Part shown: positions 38,441 through 47,576 of the stretch, piece after piece
How the letters are laid out: every line of letters starts with the position of its first letter
Position numbering within the stretch: position 1 is the stretch's first letter
DNA from: Blautia schinkii DSM 10518
GTDB lineage: Bacteria; Bacillota; Clostridia; Lachnospirales; Lachnospiraceae
Reading direction: 5' to 3'
Assembly (NCBI GenBank): GCA_000702025.1
Contig: KL370852.1
Coordinates: 107,542 to 171,541 of the forward strand
DNA length: 64,000 bases
Translations under genes and position numbers: made by a program
Notes under the pieces: generated by a model
Told to the model about the DNA's origin: nothing
Seen by the model: only the letters and a program-made list of their open reading frames with translations
Database searches by the model: none

Positions 38441-40160
38441 TGCAATTCCCCTCCTCATATTTGATATCCAGAGTCACATCCAGACCGCCTCCCTCTCTCA
38501 GGGAAAGCTTAACACCATACTCCGGTCCGTACACGGCTTTTACACGGCGGTTTACATTTGCCAGGCCGATGGAGCTGTGCTCCTCATATCTGTTTTCTTC
38601 AAGCATTTTGTTCTTTTCTGCAAGTTCAGCGGCCTCCATTCCTCTGCCGTTGTCAGTCAGATGAATGCGGATACGCGCTTCCAGGCGCTCCACCCAGATT
38701 GTGATGCAATTATCCCCAGCCTCCATACGAATCCCATGGACAAAGTAATTTTCTATTAACGGCTGCAGCACAAATTTGATAATCCGGCACTGCATCAGCT
38801 CCAGGGGACAGTCCACGCTGGAGCTGAACCTTCCCTGATAACGGTACTCAAATAATTCCAGATATTTCTTACAATAATGCAGTTCCTGAGCCAGGGTTAT
38901 CACATCCTTTTCCTTGAGCTGGGCGCGGAAAGTCACTGCCATGCTGTACAGCATCTTTCCCACCTCACGGTCGCCGTTTGTGATGGCTTTCATGCGGATT
39001 GCCTCCAGAGTATTATAAAGAAAATGCGGATTGATCTGGCTCTGGAGCGCCTGCATCTGGGCGTTTTTCTGCTCGATCTCCGCCAGATAGCTCTTCTGGA
39101 TATAGCGGTCAAGCTGCTCACACATTTCGTTAAAATGAGAGGAAATCACATCCAGTTCATCGCCTTTTTCGTTCACGGAAAGACGGGCGCTTAAGTCTCC
39201 AGTCATAACCTTTTCCATGCCCTCCAGTATCAGATTCAGACGGTTACTAAGGCGTGTGAGATACCAATTGATCAGGATTTCCCCGCCCAATATCAGCGCC
39301 GCACCGATGCCCAGAACTGCAATGAGCGCCCAGATACTAATCTTAGCGGCAAGCTTTTTGTCCAGCAGAGTATACACCTGGTATCCTTGGACAAGCTGGT
39401 TTGTGACATAAGCATTCGTATACTTTTCCAGAGCACCCTGCTCTTCTGCCTGGGAAAAAGCCTCCTTATCGTAAGGCAAATCGGACCAGATCATATTGCC
39501 CTCGGTATCTGTGATAAGAAGACGTGCCACATTTGCAGCGCCGCTGATCGACTCCAGCCGTGAGGTGCTGAACACAGTCAGGATACAGCCTAAAGGCTCC
39601 TGGCTTTCCTGGCTGCGGATTTCCCTACGAAAATAAAGCTCATCCTCCTCCCAGGCTGTGCCTTCCAGGATTTCGTTCAAACGCGTCTCGTCCTTTTTCG
39701 CAGGATAGAAAATCGCATCCGGGAGACAGTAAGTAATCTCTTTTTTCTTATAGCTTACTAACTCTATCCTCTTGATATTTGCATACGCATCAAACGCGTC
39801 CTCTACGAAAGAATACACGGTTTGCATCTGCAGGGAATTTGACTCCGAGTAAATGTCAAGCTGCTTGCGCAGATAATCCTCCGGCTCGTCAGAGAAAAAG
39901 TTTTCCAGGTCACTCAGCAGGTCGCGGGACTGGTATAAGGTGCCATGCAGATATGTGGTGATTTTGTCTGCATCATAGAGATAATCCGCCGCGGCCTCCT
40001 GCATTCGCTGTGCTTCATCCTTATTGGCCTGTAAGGTACGTCTTCGTATGGTGGTGATAAAGTAAGCCATAAGGACTGTGGTGATTAAAATTACGACGAT
40101 GGTGTATGTATAGAAGAGCTTCCGGTGAAGCTGACGAGGTGTACGGGACTGTAGTTCCAT
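38418..40160 (-). CDS. Sensor histidine kinase (YesM family)
   Basis: 580 residues: membrane segment 18-38, extracellular sensor domain (about 40-270), second membrane segment (274-296), HAMP (about 297-350), then the YesM-type His_kinase motif ALQSQINPHFLYNTLEAIR with the phospho-His and an ATPase domain with N-box PLIENYFVHG and GRGM. Senses a sugar-related signal outside the cell, perhaps through the binding protein, and phosphorylates the overlapping AraC-type regulator. A terminator (40283-40317) separates it from YesL. Confidence 0.93.
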   Translation of the reverse strand: MELQSRTPRQLHRKLFYTYTIVVILITTVLMAYFITTIRRRTLQANKDEAQRMQEAAADYLYDADKITTYLHGTLYQSRDLLSDLENFFSDEPEDYLRKQLDIYSESNSLQMQTVYSFVEDAFDAYANIKRIELVSYKKKEITYCLPDAIFYPAKKDETRLNEILEGTAWEEDELYFRREIRSQESQEPLGCILTVFSTSRLESISGAANVARLLITDTEGNMIWSDLPYDKEAFSQAEEQGALEKYTNAYVTNQLVQGYQVYTLLDKKLAAKISIWALIAVLGIGAALILGGEILINWYLTRLSNRLNLILEGMEKVMTGDLSARLSVNEKGDELDVISSHFNEMCEQLDRYIQKSYLAEIEQKNAQMQALQSQINPHFLYNTLEAIRMKAITNGDREVGKMLYSMAVTFRAQLKEKDVITLAQELHYCKKYLELFEYRYQGRFSSSVDCPLELMQCRIIKFVLQPLIENYFVHGIRMEAGDNCITIWVERLEARIRIHLTDNGRGMEAAELAEKNKMLEENRYEEHSSIGLANVNRRVKAVYGPEYGVKLSLREGGGLDVTLDIKYEEGNCNENSDVG

Positions 40161-40282
40161 AAGCGGCTTACTCCTGTGGAAAATATTTGTTTTTTACGGC
40201 GGCACTATGACTAAGAACCGCACTTGGCCGCCGTTTCTTGATGAATATTATACCATATTCTGCATGAACGGGAAAGCAAAAG

Positions 40283-40317
40283 AAAAGCTGCTGTATTTGA
40301 CCACAGCAGCCCTTTTT
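40283..40317. terminator. Terminator between yesL-like gene and kinase operon
   Basis: GCTGCTGT (40287-40294) pairs with ACAGCAGC (40303-40310); U-runs on both strands (minus: TTTTC; plus: CCTTTTT). Confidence 0.8.
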
Positions 40318-40393
40318 CATATATCCTGCTCTGCAGGATGTTCGGTCTGATCACTTAGCCGTATATTTTCTACATAGTATTCAATCCCATATG

Positions 40394-41077
40394 TCAGGCT
40401 GTCTCCCCCGACATTTCATCCAGTTCCTGGATTACTTTTCTGTTCATGAATACAACGAGAAATCCATACCCGGTCCCCATAAAAAGCACCGTAGTCCCCG
40501 CCTGGATTTCCAGGAACATGAGCACCAGGGCAAATGCAGCAATATTACCAAGCGTAATAACCGGACGTGTGATGAGGAGGATGACCGCGTCCTGAATAAG
40601 CTGCCGGACGCTCATCCGGTAACGGGATGCCAGCAGATAAAGCGTAGGCGTCATGCATATGACTACTGCGAACAGTACTGTGAAAAGCACAGACAACACA
40701 GGTATTACCATCTGGTAACGGAAAAATTCCACATTTGTCCAAAGAACCAAAATACAAAACATCTGTAAAAAGCTTACCGTAAGCTTTAAAGACAGATCGC
40801 TTTTATACCCGTGCAGGAAATTTTTAAAAACGCTTGTCTCCGTATTATTAAGAAGCCGGTTCATACAGTAAAAAACAGCGCTCAATGACGGTCCGAAGGG
40901 TACCATACACAAAAGGAAAAGCGGCAGGCAGGCGCGCACCTGGGAAATTCCTGCAAGGGAAAAGAACAAAAGCACAGGCAGATTTGCCGCCAAAAAGCAG
41001 AGATTCACCCCCAGAAAATACATAAATCTCTCGCACATACCAAGTATTCTTTCTATGTTAAACGCACCGTTCTGCAT
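40394..41077 (-). CDS. DUF624/YesL-family membrane protein
   Basis: 227 residues with about five hydrophobic segments (20-45, 55-80, 110-130, 135-160, 175-210). The sequence NRLLNNTETSVFKNFLHGYK matches the conserved part of YesL proteins, which are usually beside YesMN/LplABC sugar loci but have no assigned function. It follows GH38 by 91 bp with a large intercistronic hairpin between them and a GGAGG site before the ATG. Confidence 0.8.
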   Translation of the reverse strand: MQNGAFNIERILGMCERFMYFLGVNLCFLAANLPVLLFFSLAGISQVRACLPLFLLCMVPFGPSLSAVFYCMNRLLNNTETSVFKNFLHGYKSDLSLKLTVSFLQMFCILVLWTNVEFFRYQMVIPVLSVLFTVLFAVVICMTPTLYLLASRYRMSVRQLIQDAVILLITRPVITLGNIAAFALVLMFLEIQAGTTVLFMGTGYGFLVVFMNRKVIQELDEMSGETA

Positions 41078-41097
41078 AACATTTTCCTCCTTTTATG

Positions 41098-41148
41098 CCC
41101 CGGCGCAGGCTGAAGGATGCAGTTATGCACCATCCGCTTCCGCCGGGG
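41098..41148 (-). other. Large intercistronic hairpin before the YesL-like gene
   Basis: CCCCGGCG (41148-41141 on minus) pairs with CGCCGGGG (41105-41098), with an inner GGATG/CATCC pair. No U-run; it lies just upstream of the ribosome site, so it may protect the GH38 message end or limit YesL translation. Confidence 0.6.
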
Positions 41149-41168
41149 TCTTGCCGTCTTTTCACATG

Positions 41169-44100
41169 TTATAATTGTATCAATATGGTCTTAATCTCAT
41201 AAGGATGCAGCTCCACTTGAATCGGACTATCTTTATATCCTTCAATCGGACGCTCGCGCAAATCTCCTTCAGCCCACTGATTCAGCTCAAAGCCCGGATT
41301 CAATGTAACCTTTTGCCTGGAACCCGTATATTCATGGAAACGGATTACCAGTTGGTCACTGTCCTCCGCCTTTTTCACAGCGTCAATCTCCACGAAAGGA
41401 TTATCCAGGGTAAACAGGCTTTCATAGTCAAACGCTTTCTCCCCTTTTACCACCTTCATAGGATTGTTGAGCTTATATGCTTCAAGCACTGTATTTCCTT
41501 CCACAAAATCGCCCCCATGAGGCAGAAGAGAATAAGTAAAATAGTGCTCTCCCTGGTCCTGCAGATGATCCGGCTGTATTCCGGCGCGCACAAGAGAAAG
41601 GCGGATTACGTTATCCTTGATATCGTGACCATACTTACAGTCGTTCAGCACACTCACACCGTAGCTGCGCTCGGAAAGGTCCACAAAACGATGTGCCACA
41701 GACTCGAATCTTGCCTGATCCCAGCTTGTATTCCAATGATTCGGACGGCGCACATTTCCATACTGGATGTCATAAGTTCCGTAGGTACTGCGGATATCTA
41801 CCGGAAAGGCCACTTTCAGAAGCTGATGAGTCTCATGGTAATCCACATATGTCTTGAAATCTATTCTGCGGTCATCCCGGTAGAGAATCATATCCTGGCG
41901 GATAACAGAGTTCATATATTTCCATTCCATATGAACCACCGTGCGCAGATTTCCGCACTCTGTGATTTCAAACGCGGTAAGCTCTGTAATCTCCCGCATT
42001 TTTTCCTGATAGAAAATATCAATGTCCCAGGCGTCATTGTCAATGGGCTTGTCCTCAAACATCTGCAGCACATTGGCCTTTTCTCCCGGTGCAATCACCT
42101 CACGGCCGAAGGTTTTGTCAAATAATCTGGTAATCTGCCCGTACTGGTTGAGAACAACAGTGTAAAACGGTGTTTCAATCTCACGGCCGCTCACAGTAAA
42201 GCCTATGCCTGTACCTATGTTCGTGTCTGTCCCCATGCACGTTCCTGACTTCATATCTGCTGAAATATAGCTTCCTTGCGGGCTGCTCTCCGGCCGAAAA
42301 TATATTGTCACCGCGCCCATCGCCGGAACCTTCTTAAGGTTTACATAAGTTTCGTTCTCTGTTCTCTGGGAACAAAGCACATTTCCCTCACAGTCCACAA
42401 ACACACCTTTTCTCGTTTCCGGAATCGCAGCCAGCTCCTCAAGCTCCCAACCTGAGGCATTGAAAATCGTGTACGCGTCCTCCTTTTCTGCAAGCAGGCT
42501 ACTCACAGATTCTCGCTCCACACAATCCGCTATGCTTTCGATTTTTGCATAATCCTTGTGGCAGTCCTCATATACCTCATGAATAGAGGATCCCGGAATA
42601 ATATCGTGGAACTGGTTCGTAAGAATGAGCTGCCAGCCGCCGCGCAGCTTATCCTGCTGGGCACATCCCATATCTTGGGCAGAAACCGCCTGCATCACGG
42701 TGAGCAGCTCCGCTCTTCGATACAGCAGCTCCATTTTGCGGTTCATACGTTTATTGTAAGCCTGACTGGTGTAGGTGCCGCGGTGATATTCCAGATACAG
42801 CTCGCCGTCCCAGGTGTGGACATAATTGCTGGTATTATTCACCGTGTTTTTCAAATCCTCAAAATAATCCGCCGCCTTGGTTGTTTTCAGAGATGGGAGA
42901 CCCGGTATCTTGTCAATCCTTCGTCTCCGCTCAAGAAGGTCACGATTCACACCGCCGCCTCCGTCTCCGTAGCCGTAGGCAATAAGCAGCTCCTGGTTCA
43001 TTTCCTTTTCACTGTAGGCATCCCACACTCCCTTTACAGTCTTTGCCGTGAGAAGTCCGTTGTACGTATAGAACCAGGAACCCGGCTCATTCCACGGTTC
43101 CGGCGTGGTGATAAAATGCGTGAGCACCTCGCTGCCGTCTATGCCCTTCCACCGGAACGTATCGTGTGGCATACGGTTATACTGGTTCCAGCTTATTTTT
43201 GTGGTCATAAACATATCAATGCCGGATTTTTTCATGATCTGCGGCAGTGCCCAAGAATAACCGAATACATCCGGGAGCCAGAGATAATGAATGTCCTTGC
43301 CGAACTCATCCTTAATAAACTTACTTCCGAGAAGAATCTGACGGGTGAGGGATTCGCCGCTTGTGAGGTTACAGTCAGCCTCCACCCACATGGCGCCGTC
43401 CACTTCCCAGCGGCCTTCCTTGACCTTCTCTTTAATCGCCTCGTAGATTTCCGGAAAATCCTCCTTAATATAAGCATAAAGCTGAGGCTGTGTCTGAAGG
43501 AAGATATATTCCGGAAAAAGCTCCATCATACGCAGCACAGTGGAAAAGGAACGGGAAGCCTTTTCGTGGGTATGCTTCAATCTCCAAAGCCATGCCATAT
43601 CAATATGTGTGTGTCCTACGCAGCGTACATTCACCAGGCTTTTCTTATCCATGCCGTCAATACGCTCATTCAGAATATCCGCTCCCTGATGCACAGACTC
43701 ATAAAATTCCTCACTTCCTGGATAAGACCAGTCAATACAATGGCACGCCTCATCCAACGCCTCACGAAGCTTAAATCTCTCCGGGCTGCTCTCCTCAAGC
43801 GTTGCGATTGTCTCGAGAATCACTGTGCCCAGGTAATAAAAGTCGTCTGTCTTTTCATCTAACCAGCCGATTCTGGCATCGTTTATCCTGTGCTCCTGCG
43901 CCTTTGGCACACCGCCGCCCTCCAGTCCTGACCACAGGCGGAAGGTAAGAGAAATATCTTTGCCGCAATGCTCCTCACGGAAAAAGACCTCCTGATGGTT
44001 CACATCCACACCCTGATAAGGCTTTCCGTCCAGATAACACATGGCCTCAAAGCCACTGTTGTTCCCCGCGCCTGTATTTCCGAAATCAAAACAGCCCACG

Positions 44101-44348
44101 GCCCTCTTTCCCCGGAATTTCTCCGGAATCCGTATATCCGCGTGCAGCCAGATATAACAATCGCGGCCTGACCAGCGGTCTCCCACCTTCATTTCACTCC
44201 AGTCTGTATTATCAGTGGGAACCTGCGGGTTCACCAGCTTTTCCTCATCCTCGCAGGCAGCAAAGCTCTCGATTGTCCAAGTGTCACGATAGCGGTAATT
44301 CTTCAGTTCTGTAACTCTGCGGTCTAATTTTCTGTCTTTTAAAAACAT
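41169..44348 (-). CDS. Alpha-mannosidase, glycoside hydrolase family 38
   Basis: 1059 residues from ATG 44348; AGGAGG overlaps an upstream in-frame ATG, which rules that one out. N-terminal GH38 domain with zinc-binding HTHIDMAWLWR and nucleophile D325 in WVEADCNLTSGE, middle helical domain, C-terminal beta domains. No signal peptide: an intracellular exo-alpha-mannosidase acting on imported mannosides, complementing GH125 and GH2. The residues HxD and the later catalytic Asp are intact. Confidence 0.94.
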   Translation of the reverse strand: MFLKDRKLDRRVTELKNYRYRDTWTIESFAACEDEEKLVNPQVPTDNTDWSEMKVGDRWSGRDCYIWLHADIRIPEKFRGKRAVGCFDFGNTGAGNNSGFEAMCYLDGKPYQGVDVNHQEVFFREEHCGKDISLTFRLWSGLEGGGVPKAQEHRINDARIGWLDEKTDDFYYLGTVILETIATLEESSPERFKLREALDEACHCIDWSYPGSEEFYESVHQGADILNERIDGMDKKSLVNVRCVGHTHIDMAWLWRLKHTHEKASRSFSTVLRMMELFPEYIFLQTQPQLYAYIKEDFPEIYEAIKEKVKEGRWEVDGAMWVEADCNLTSGESLTRQILLGSKFIKDEFGKDIHYLWLPDVFGYSWALPQIMKKSGIDMFMTTKISWNQYNRMPHDTFRWKGIDGSEVLTHFITTPEPWNEPGSWFYTYNGLLTAKTVKGVWDAYSEKEMNQELLIAYGYGDGGGGVNRDLLERRRRIDKIPGLPSLKTTKAADYFEDLKNTVNNTSNYVHTWDGELYLEYHRGTYTSQAYNKRMNRKMELLYRRAELLTVMQAVSAQDMGCAQQDKLRGGWQLILTNQFHDIIPGSSIHEVYEDCHKDYAKIESIADCVERESVSSLLAEKEDAYTIFNASGWELEELAAIPETRKGVFVDCEGNVLCSQRTENETYVNLKKVPAMGAVTIYFRPESSPQGSYISADMKSGTCMGTDTNIGTGIGFTVSGREIETPFYTVVLNQYGQITRLFDKTFGREVIAPGEKANVLQMFEDKPIDNDAWDIDIFYQEKMREITELTAFEITECGNLRTVVHMEWKYMNSVIRQDMILYRDDRRIDFKTYVDYHETHQLLKVAFPVDIRSTYGTYDIQYGNVRRPNHWNTSWDQARFESVAHRFVDLSERSYGVSVLNDCKYGHDIKDNVIRLSLVRAGIQPDHLQDQGEHYFTYSLLPHGGDFVEGNTVLEAYKLNNPMKVVKGEKAFDYESLFTLDNPFVEIDAVKKAEDSDQLVIRFHEYTGSRQKVTLNPGFELNQWAEGDLRERPIEGYKDSPIQVELHPYEIKTILIQL

Positions 44349-44454
44349 GTTGTCCTCCTGCATTTCTAAAATGGATTGTTTTCACTATGGTTAGTGTACT
44401 TTGCCCCGGCCAAAAGCACAATTTTCTTTATTCTATGTTTAGTGAACAAATTCT

Positions 44455-44500
44455 TAAAAAAGGACTGCTGCACAGGTTATCCACACCTGTACAGCAGCCC
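44455..44500 (-). terminator. Terminator after the orphan Rpn tail
   Basis: Minus strand GGGCTGCTGTACAGG pairs with CCTGTGCAGCAGTCC and is followed by TTTTTT. Confidence 0.88.
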
Positions 44501-44576
44501 TCAGCAATATTTTTTAAATTATGGTTTCTTGACCATCCAACGCTCTGTTTTCACTCCGGATGTATCTTTGAGTTTC

Positions 44577-44789
44577 CTAATCACCTGCCAGTTTACGTAT
44601 TGTATCCACTGACTCCTCAAGCTCCTCTGCAATTACCTCCAAAGTCTTACCCTTAGACAGCTTCTTCTTAATCAATTCCTTTAGCTTCAGCTCCTGTCCC
44701 ATCTCTACACCCATCTCAATGCCTTCTTCCCGGGCATCTCTGCGTTCCAATTCCCTCTCTTCCCATTCCTGCATATACTTCACACTCAC
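44577..44789 (-). pseudogene. Orphan C-terminal remnant of an Rpn-family gene
   Basis: 70 residues from GTG 44789 (or 65 from the ATG at 44774). The text SVKYMQEWEERELERRDAREEG and the tail KTLEVIAEELEESVDTIRKL match the C-terminal, helix-turn-helix-like end of Lachnospiraceae Rpn proteins; the reading frame extends upstream only to an in-frame TGA. The nuclease domain is missing. It may be a remnant, but a good promoter (44825-44853) and a strong terminator flank it, so it could be expressed as a free tail protein like the one at 26854. Confidence 0.55.
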
Positions 44790-44824
44790 TTCCTCGCTGG
44801 ATTTAATTGCCTGTACACGCTTTC

Positions 44825-44853
44825 ATTATAGTGGCGTCAGAGAAAATTGTAAA
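44825..44853 (-). promoter_or_regulatory. Promoter of the orphan Rpn tail
   Basis: Minus strand TTTACA (44853-44848), 17 bp, TATAAT (44830-44825). Confidence 0.7.
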
Positions 44854-44964
44854 GAATAAGCTCCAACAAATGCAGAAAATCCTTTTACATTCACCACAGT
44901 ACAGCACCAAATTTGTTAATGTATCAATTTTGTTGGAAAACTTCGGCCGAACGGCCTAAAACAG

Positions 44965-45005
44965 AAACAGCAGGACTGCTGTACCAATAATATACCCCAG
45001 TCCTG
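44965..45005 (-). terminator. Terminator after the GH125 gene
   Basis: CAGGACTG (45005-44998) pairs with CAGTCCTG (44978-44971); minus strand continues CTGTTTCTGTTTT. Confidence 0.65.
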
Positions 45006-45053
45006 CCCCATTGTAAAGATATTTTCAGAAACATCTATTTTTCTTTATGACGT

Positions 45054-46334
45054 TTACGATAGCTTTATTTCATACCCCAGATAAGAAAGCACCAATTCCG
45101 CATACATAGCGTTCGCCCAAGAAAACCATTCGCGGGTATACCGTGCCGGGTCATCGCAGTCAAATCCTTCGTGCATCATACTCTTACCGCCATCAGTGGC
45201 TGCCATATTTTTAAGAACCGCCAGTTTTTCTTCCTTCGTTTTTGCAGTGAGGCCCTCCATAGCCATGGCAATATGCCAGATATACCCGGACGGCGTATGT
45301 GGGCTGCCCACGCCCGAAGCCGCACGCCCCTCATAAAAATACGGATTCGCTCTGCTGAGCACAAAACGCCTGGTATTTTCCGCCACTGTCTTATTTTTCC
45401 CGTGATATCCCAGATACTCCATGGATAAAAGACTGGGCACATTGGCATCATCCATCAGATGATACTGCCCATAACCGTCCAGCTCATAGTCATAAATTTC
45501 CCCGAATTCCTCTGTCCGCACAACCGCATATTCCTCCAGCGCCGCTTCCACCTGGCTCGCCAATTCCTCTGACGAATATGCAAGCTCTTCGTCACGGTAA
45601 ACTTCCCGGGCTATCTCTGCCAGATATCTTAAAACCACAGACGCAAACATATTCGACGGCACCAGATAACCGTAAGTACAGGCATCATCGCTTGGCCGGA
45701 ACCCGGACCAGATAAGCCCGATCCCCGGCTTCGTAAGAGCCCCCTTCCCCTCACGGGAAAGCGTATCTGTAAAAAACGAACCCTTCCTCTGGAAACAGTA
45801 AGCAGAACGCTCCTCATGAAACTGCTCCGTCCGAAAAACCATTAAAATCTTCTCTGCACCAAGGCGGAAATTTTCGTCAAACTGTGTGGTCCTGCCTGTA
45901 TTTTTCCACAGCAAGTAAGCAAGCTGCAGAGGATAACAGAGTGAATCCACCTCAAATTTCCGCTCCCACACCATAGGGTCCTGATCAGGAAAGTCCTTTT
46001 CCCAACATGCGCCGCTGGCTGTCTCATTAAACGCATTGGCATATGTATCACGGCAAATATAAAAAAACTGCCGCCGAACCACCCCGGCAATCATCTCTGC
46101 CAGATTCTCATCCTCCGCCGCCGGAATCAGATAAGGTCGCACCTGGGCAGTGGAATCGCGGAGCCACATGGCAGGGATATCTCCCGTGATAACAAATGTA
46201 GTACCATCCGGCATTGGTTTCACCGTAGTAGATAAAGTATTCTGAAGCGCTGTAGCAAAAATTTCAGCCAATACAGGTGTACCCTGAAAGGCTTCCTGCG
46301 CTTGTTTAATGAGAAATGAAATCAAGTTTGGCAT
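45054..46334 (-). CDS. Exo-alpha-1,6-mannosidase, glycoside hydrolase family 125
   Basis: 426 residues, usual length, no signal peptide. GH125 signatures: DIPAMWLRDSTAQVRPY near the N terminus, FNETASGACWEKDFPDQDPMVWERKFEVDSL split by short loops, and TPSGYIWHIAMAMEGLTA. Metal-independent inverting enzyme that removes alpha-1,6-linked mannose from N-glycan-type structures. With GH38 and GH2 it gives the cell activities for both alpha and beta mannose links. Confidence 0.93.
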   Translation of the reverse strand: MPNLISFLIKQAQEAFQGTPVLAEIFATALQNTLSTTVKPMPDGTTFVITGDIPAMWLRDSTAQVRPYLIPAAEDENLAEMIAGVVRRQFFYICRDTYANAFNETASGACWEKDFPDQDPMVWERKFEVDSLCYPLQLAYLLWKNTGRTTQFDENFRLGAEKILMVFRTEQFHEERSAYCFQRKGSFFTDTLSREGKGALTKPGIGLIWSGFRPSDDACTYGYLVPSNMFASVVLRYLAEIAREVYRDEELAYSSEELASQVEAALEEYAVVRTEEFGEIYDYELDGYGQYHLMDDANVPSLLSMEYLGYHGKNKTVAENTRRFVLSRANPYFYEGRAASGVGSPHTPSGYIWHIAMAMEGLTAKTKEEKLAVLKNMAATDGGKSMMHEGFDCDDPARYTREWFSWANAMYAELVLSYLGYEIKLS

Positions 46335-46490
46335 ATGAGAGCCTCCTTAACATAGTTATATGGCAACAGCCTAGAAAACAGTTTAATATAAAAAAAGGCC
46401 ATTGAGAAGTGTAATTCTTTCAGAAAGCACGGATTTTTTATAGAACAAATTACATTACTTCCCTATGAGACAACGCATACAGGCACGAAA

Positions 46491-46514
46491 AAAGGACCGA
46501 AACACCGGTCCTTT
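46491..46514 (-). terminator. Terminator after the TPR lipoprotein gene
   Basis: AAAGGACCG pairs with CGGTCCTTT; minus strand ends CCTTTTTTCG. Confidence 0.9.
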
Positions 46515-46519
46515 CTCTT

Positions 46520-47566
46520 TTATACCCTGGTCTTTAAAAACGCAATTTCTTTCGCTATCGTCTTATCATCAGGAAACATCTTGCGATATTCCTTTGCCTT
46601 CTGAAGTGCTGTGGTAAAGTCTAGCTGCTTCTCATATGCCACAATCTCATTGTACAGCAGACTCTGCATTTCCTCCGTATTGGCAGAAGGAATTCCGTTA
46701 GCAATATTCGTAAGCGCAGCACTGTAATTCCCCTCGGCAATATCACATAATGCCAGGCCATTGTAGCCTTTAGCGGATTCGCCCTCCTTTGACACGTACT
46801 CCTGATACATCGCACGCGCATTAGATACATCGTTCTGGGCCAGATAAACCATACCCAAAAGAAGCAGCGCCTCGGTGCTCTCCTGCTTCGAGGCCTCGAT
46901 CAACTCATTCTGGGCATTGGTATAATCCTGCATATAATAGTAGACGCGCCCGCGGTCACAATAATCCTCTGCACTCTTAGGCTCCGAAACAAGAGCAGCC
47001 TCCAGATACCTGGTGCCGTCAGCCTCCATATCCTTTTCCAGATATGCCTGATAAATACGGATAGCCATATCATATGTGGCATTTTCTCCATACGCCTGCT
47101 CGAAATTAGCAGATGCTTCATCGTAGGCATCCATCTCCAGCGCAACCTTGCCTGTGAGGTAATAGCCGTCAGCATCAAGGGCATCCTCCTCCGCCAGAGT
47201 CTGACAGTCTGCCATCGCATCCTCATAAGCCCCAGCCTTAAGCTCCGCTGTCGCACGGTAGGAAATCACATCCTTACGCAAAGCCTTGCCGATATTCTCA
47301 CAGTTAAGCGCATCCGTAAAATTCTGCACCGCTTCTTTGTAATTACCCAGTCGCAGATTCGCTATACCTGCACCACGATAGGAATGGGGAAGCTTTACCC
47401 CGTTGGCTACCGAGTCGGCATAACCTTGGAGTGCATACTCATAGCTGCCCTGCTCCAGGTCCTTGCCCGCCTGCTCGAATACCTTTTGTTTCTCTCCGTC
47501 GCAGCCTGCCAGAAGAGATATCCCCAGACAGACAGCCAGAATCATTGCTGTTCTTCTATTTTTCAT
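46520..47566 (-). CDS. TPR-repeat lipoprotein
   Basis: 348 residues from ATG 47566 (AAAAGGAAA before it). Lipobox LLAGC at about 18-22, so membrane-anchored on the outside. Then about eight tetratricopeptide-like helical pairs (for example GSYEYALQGYADSV, GNYKEAVQNFTDAL, DYTNAQNELIEAS, GNYSAALTNIANG). A protein-interaction scaffold; partner unknown. It starts 10 bp after the glmM stop and is co-transcribed with it. Confidence 0.85.
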   Translation of the reverse strand: MKNRRTAMILAVCLGISLLAGCDGEKQKVFEQAGKDLEQGSYEYALQGYADSVANGVKLPHSYRGAGIANLRLGNYKEAVQNFTDALNCENIGKALRKDVISYRATAELKAGAYEDAMADCQTLAEEDALDADGYYLTGKVALEMDAYDEASANFEQAYGENATYDMAIRIYQAYLEKDMEADGTRYLEAALVSEPKSAEDYCDRGRVYYYMQDYTNAQNELIEASKQESTEALLLLGMVYLAQNDVSNARAMYQEYVSKEGESAKGYNGLALCDIAEGNYSAALTNIANGIPSANTEEMQSLLYNEIVAYEKQLDFTTALQKAKEYRKMFPDDKTIAKEIAFLKTRV

Positions 47567-47576
47567 TGGTTTCCTT

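Noticed and set aside
42558-43862. 434-residue plus-strand ORF inside the GH38 gene
   Set aside because: Antisense shadow of the alpha-mannosidase, whose catalytic motifs are intact; no ribosome site or family match.
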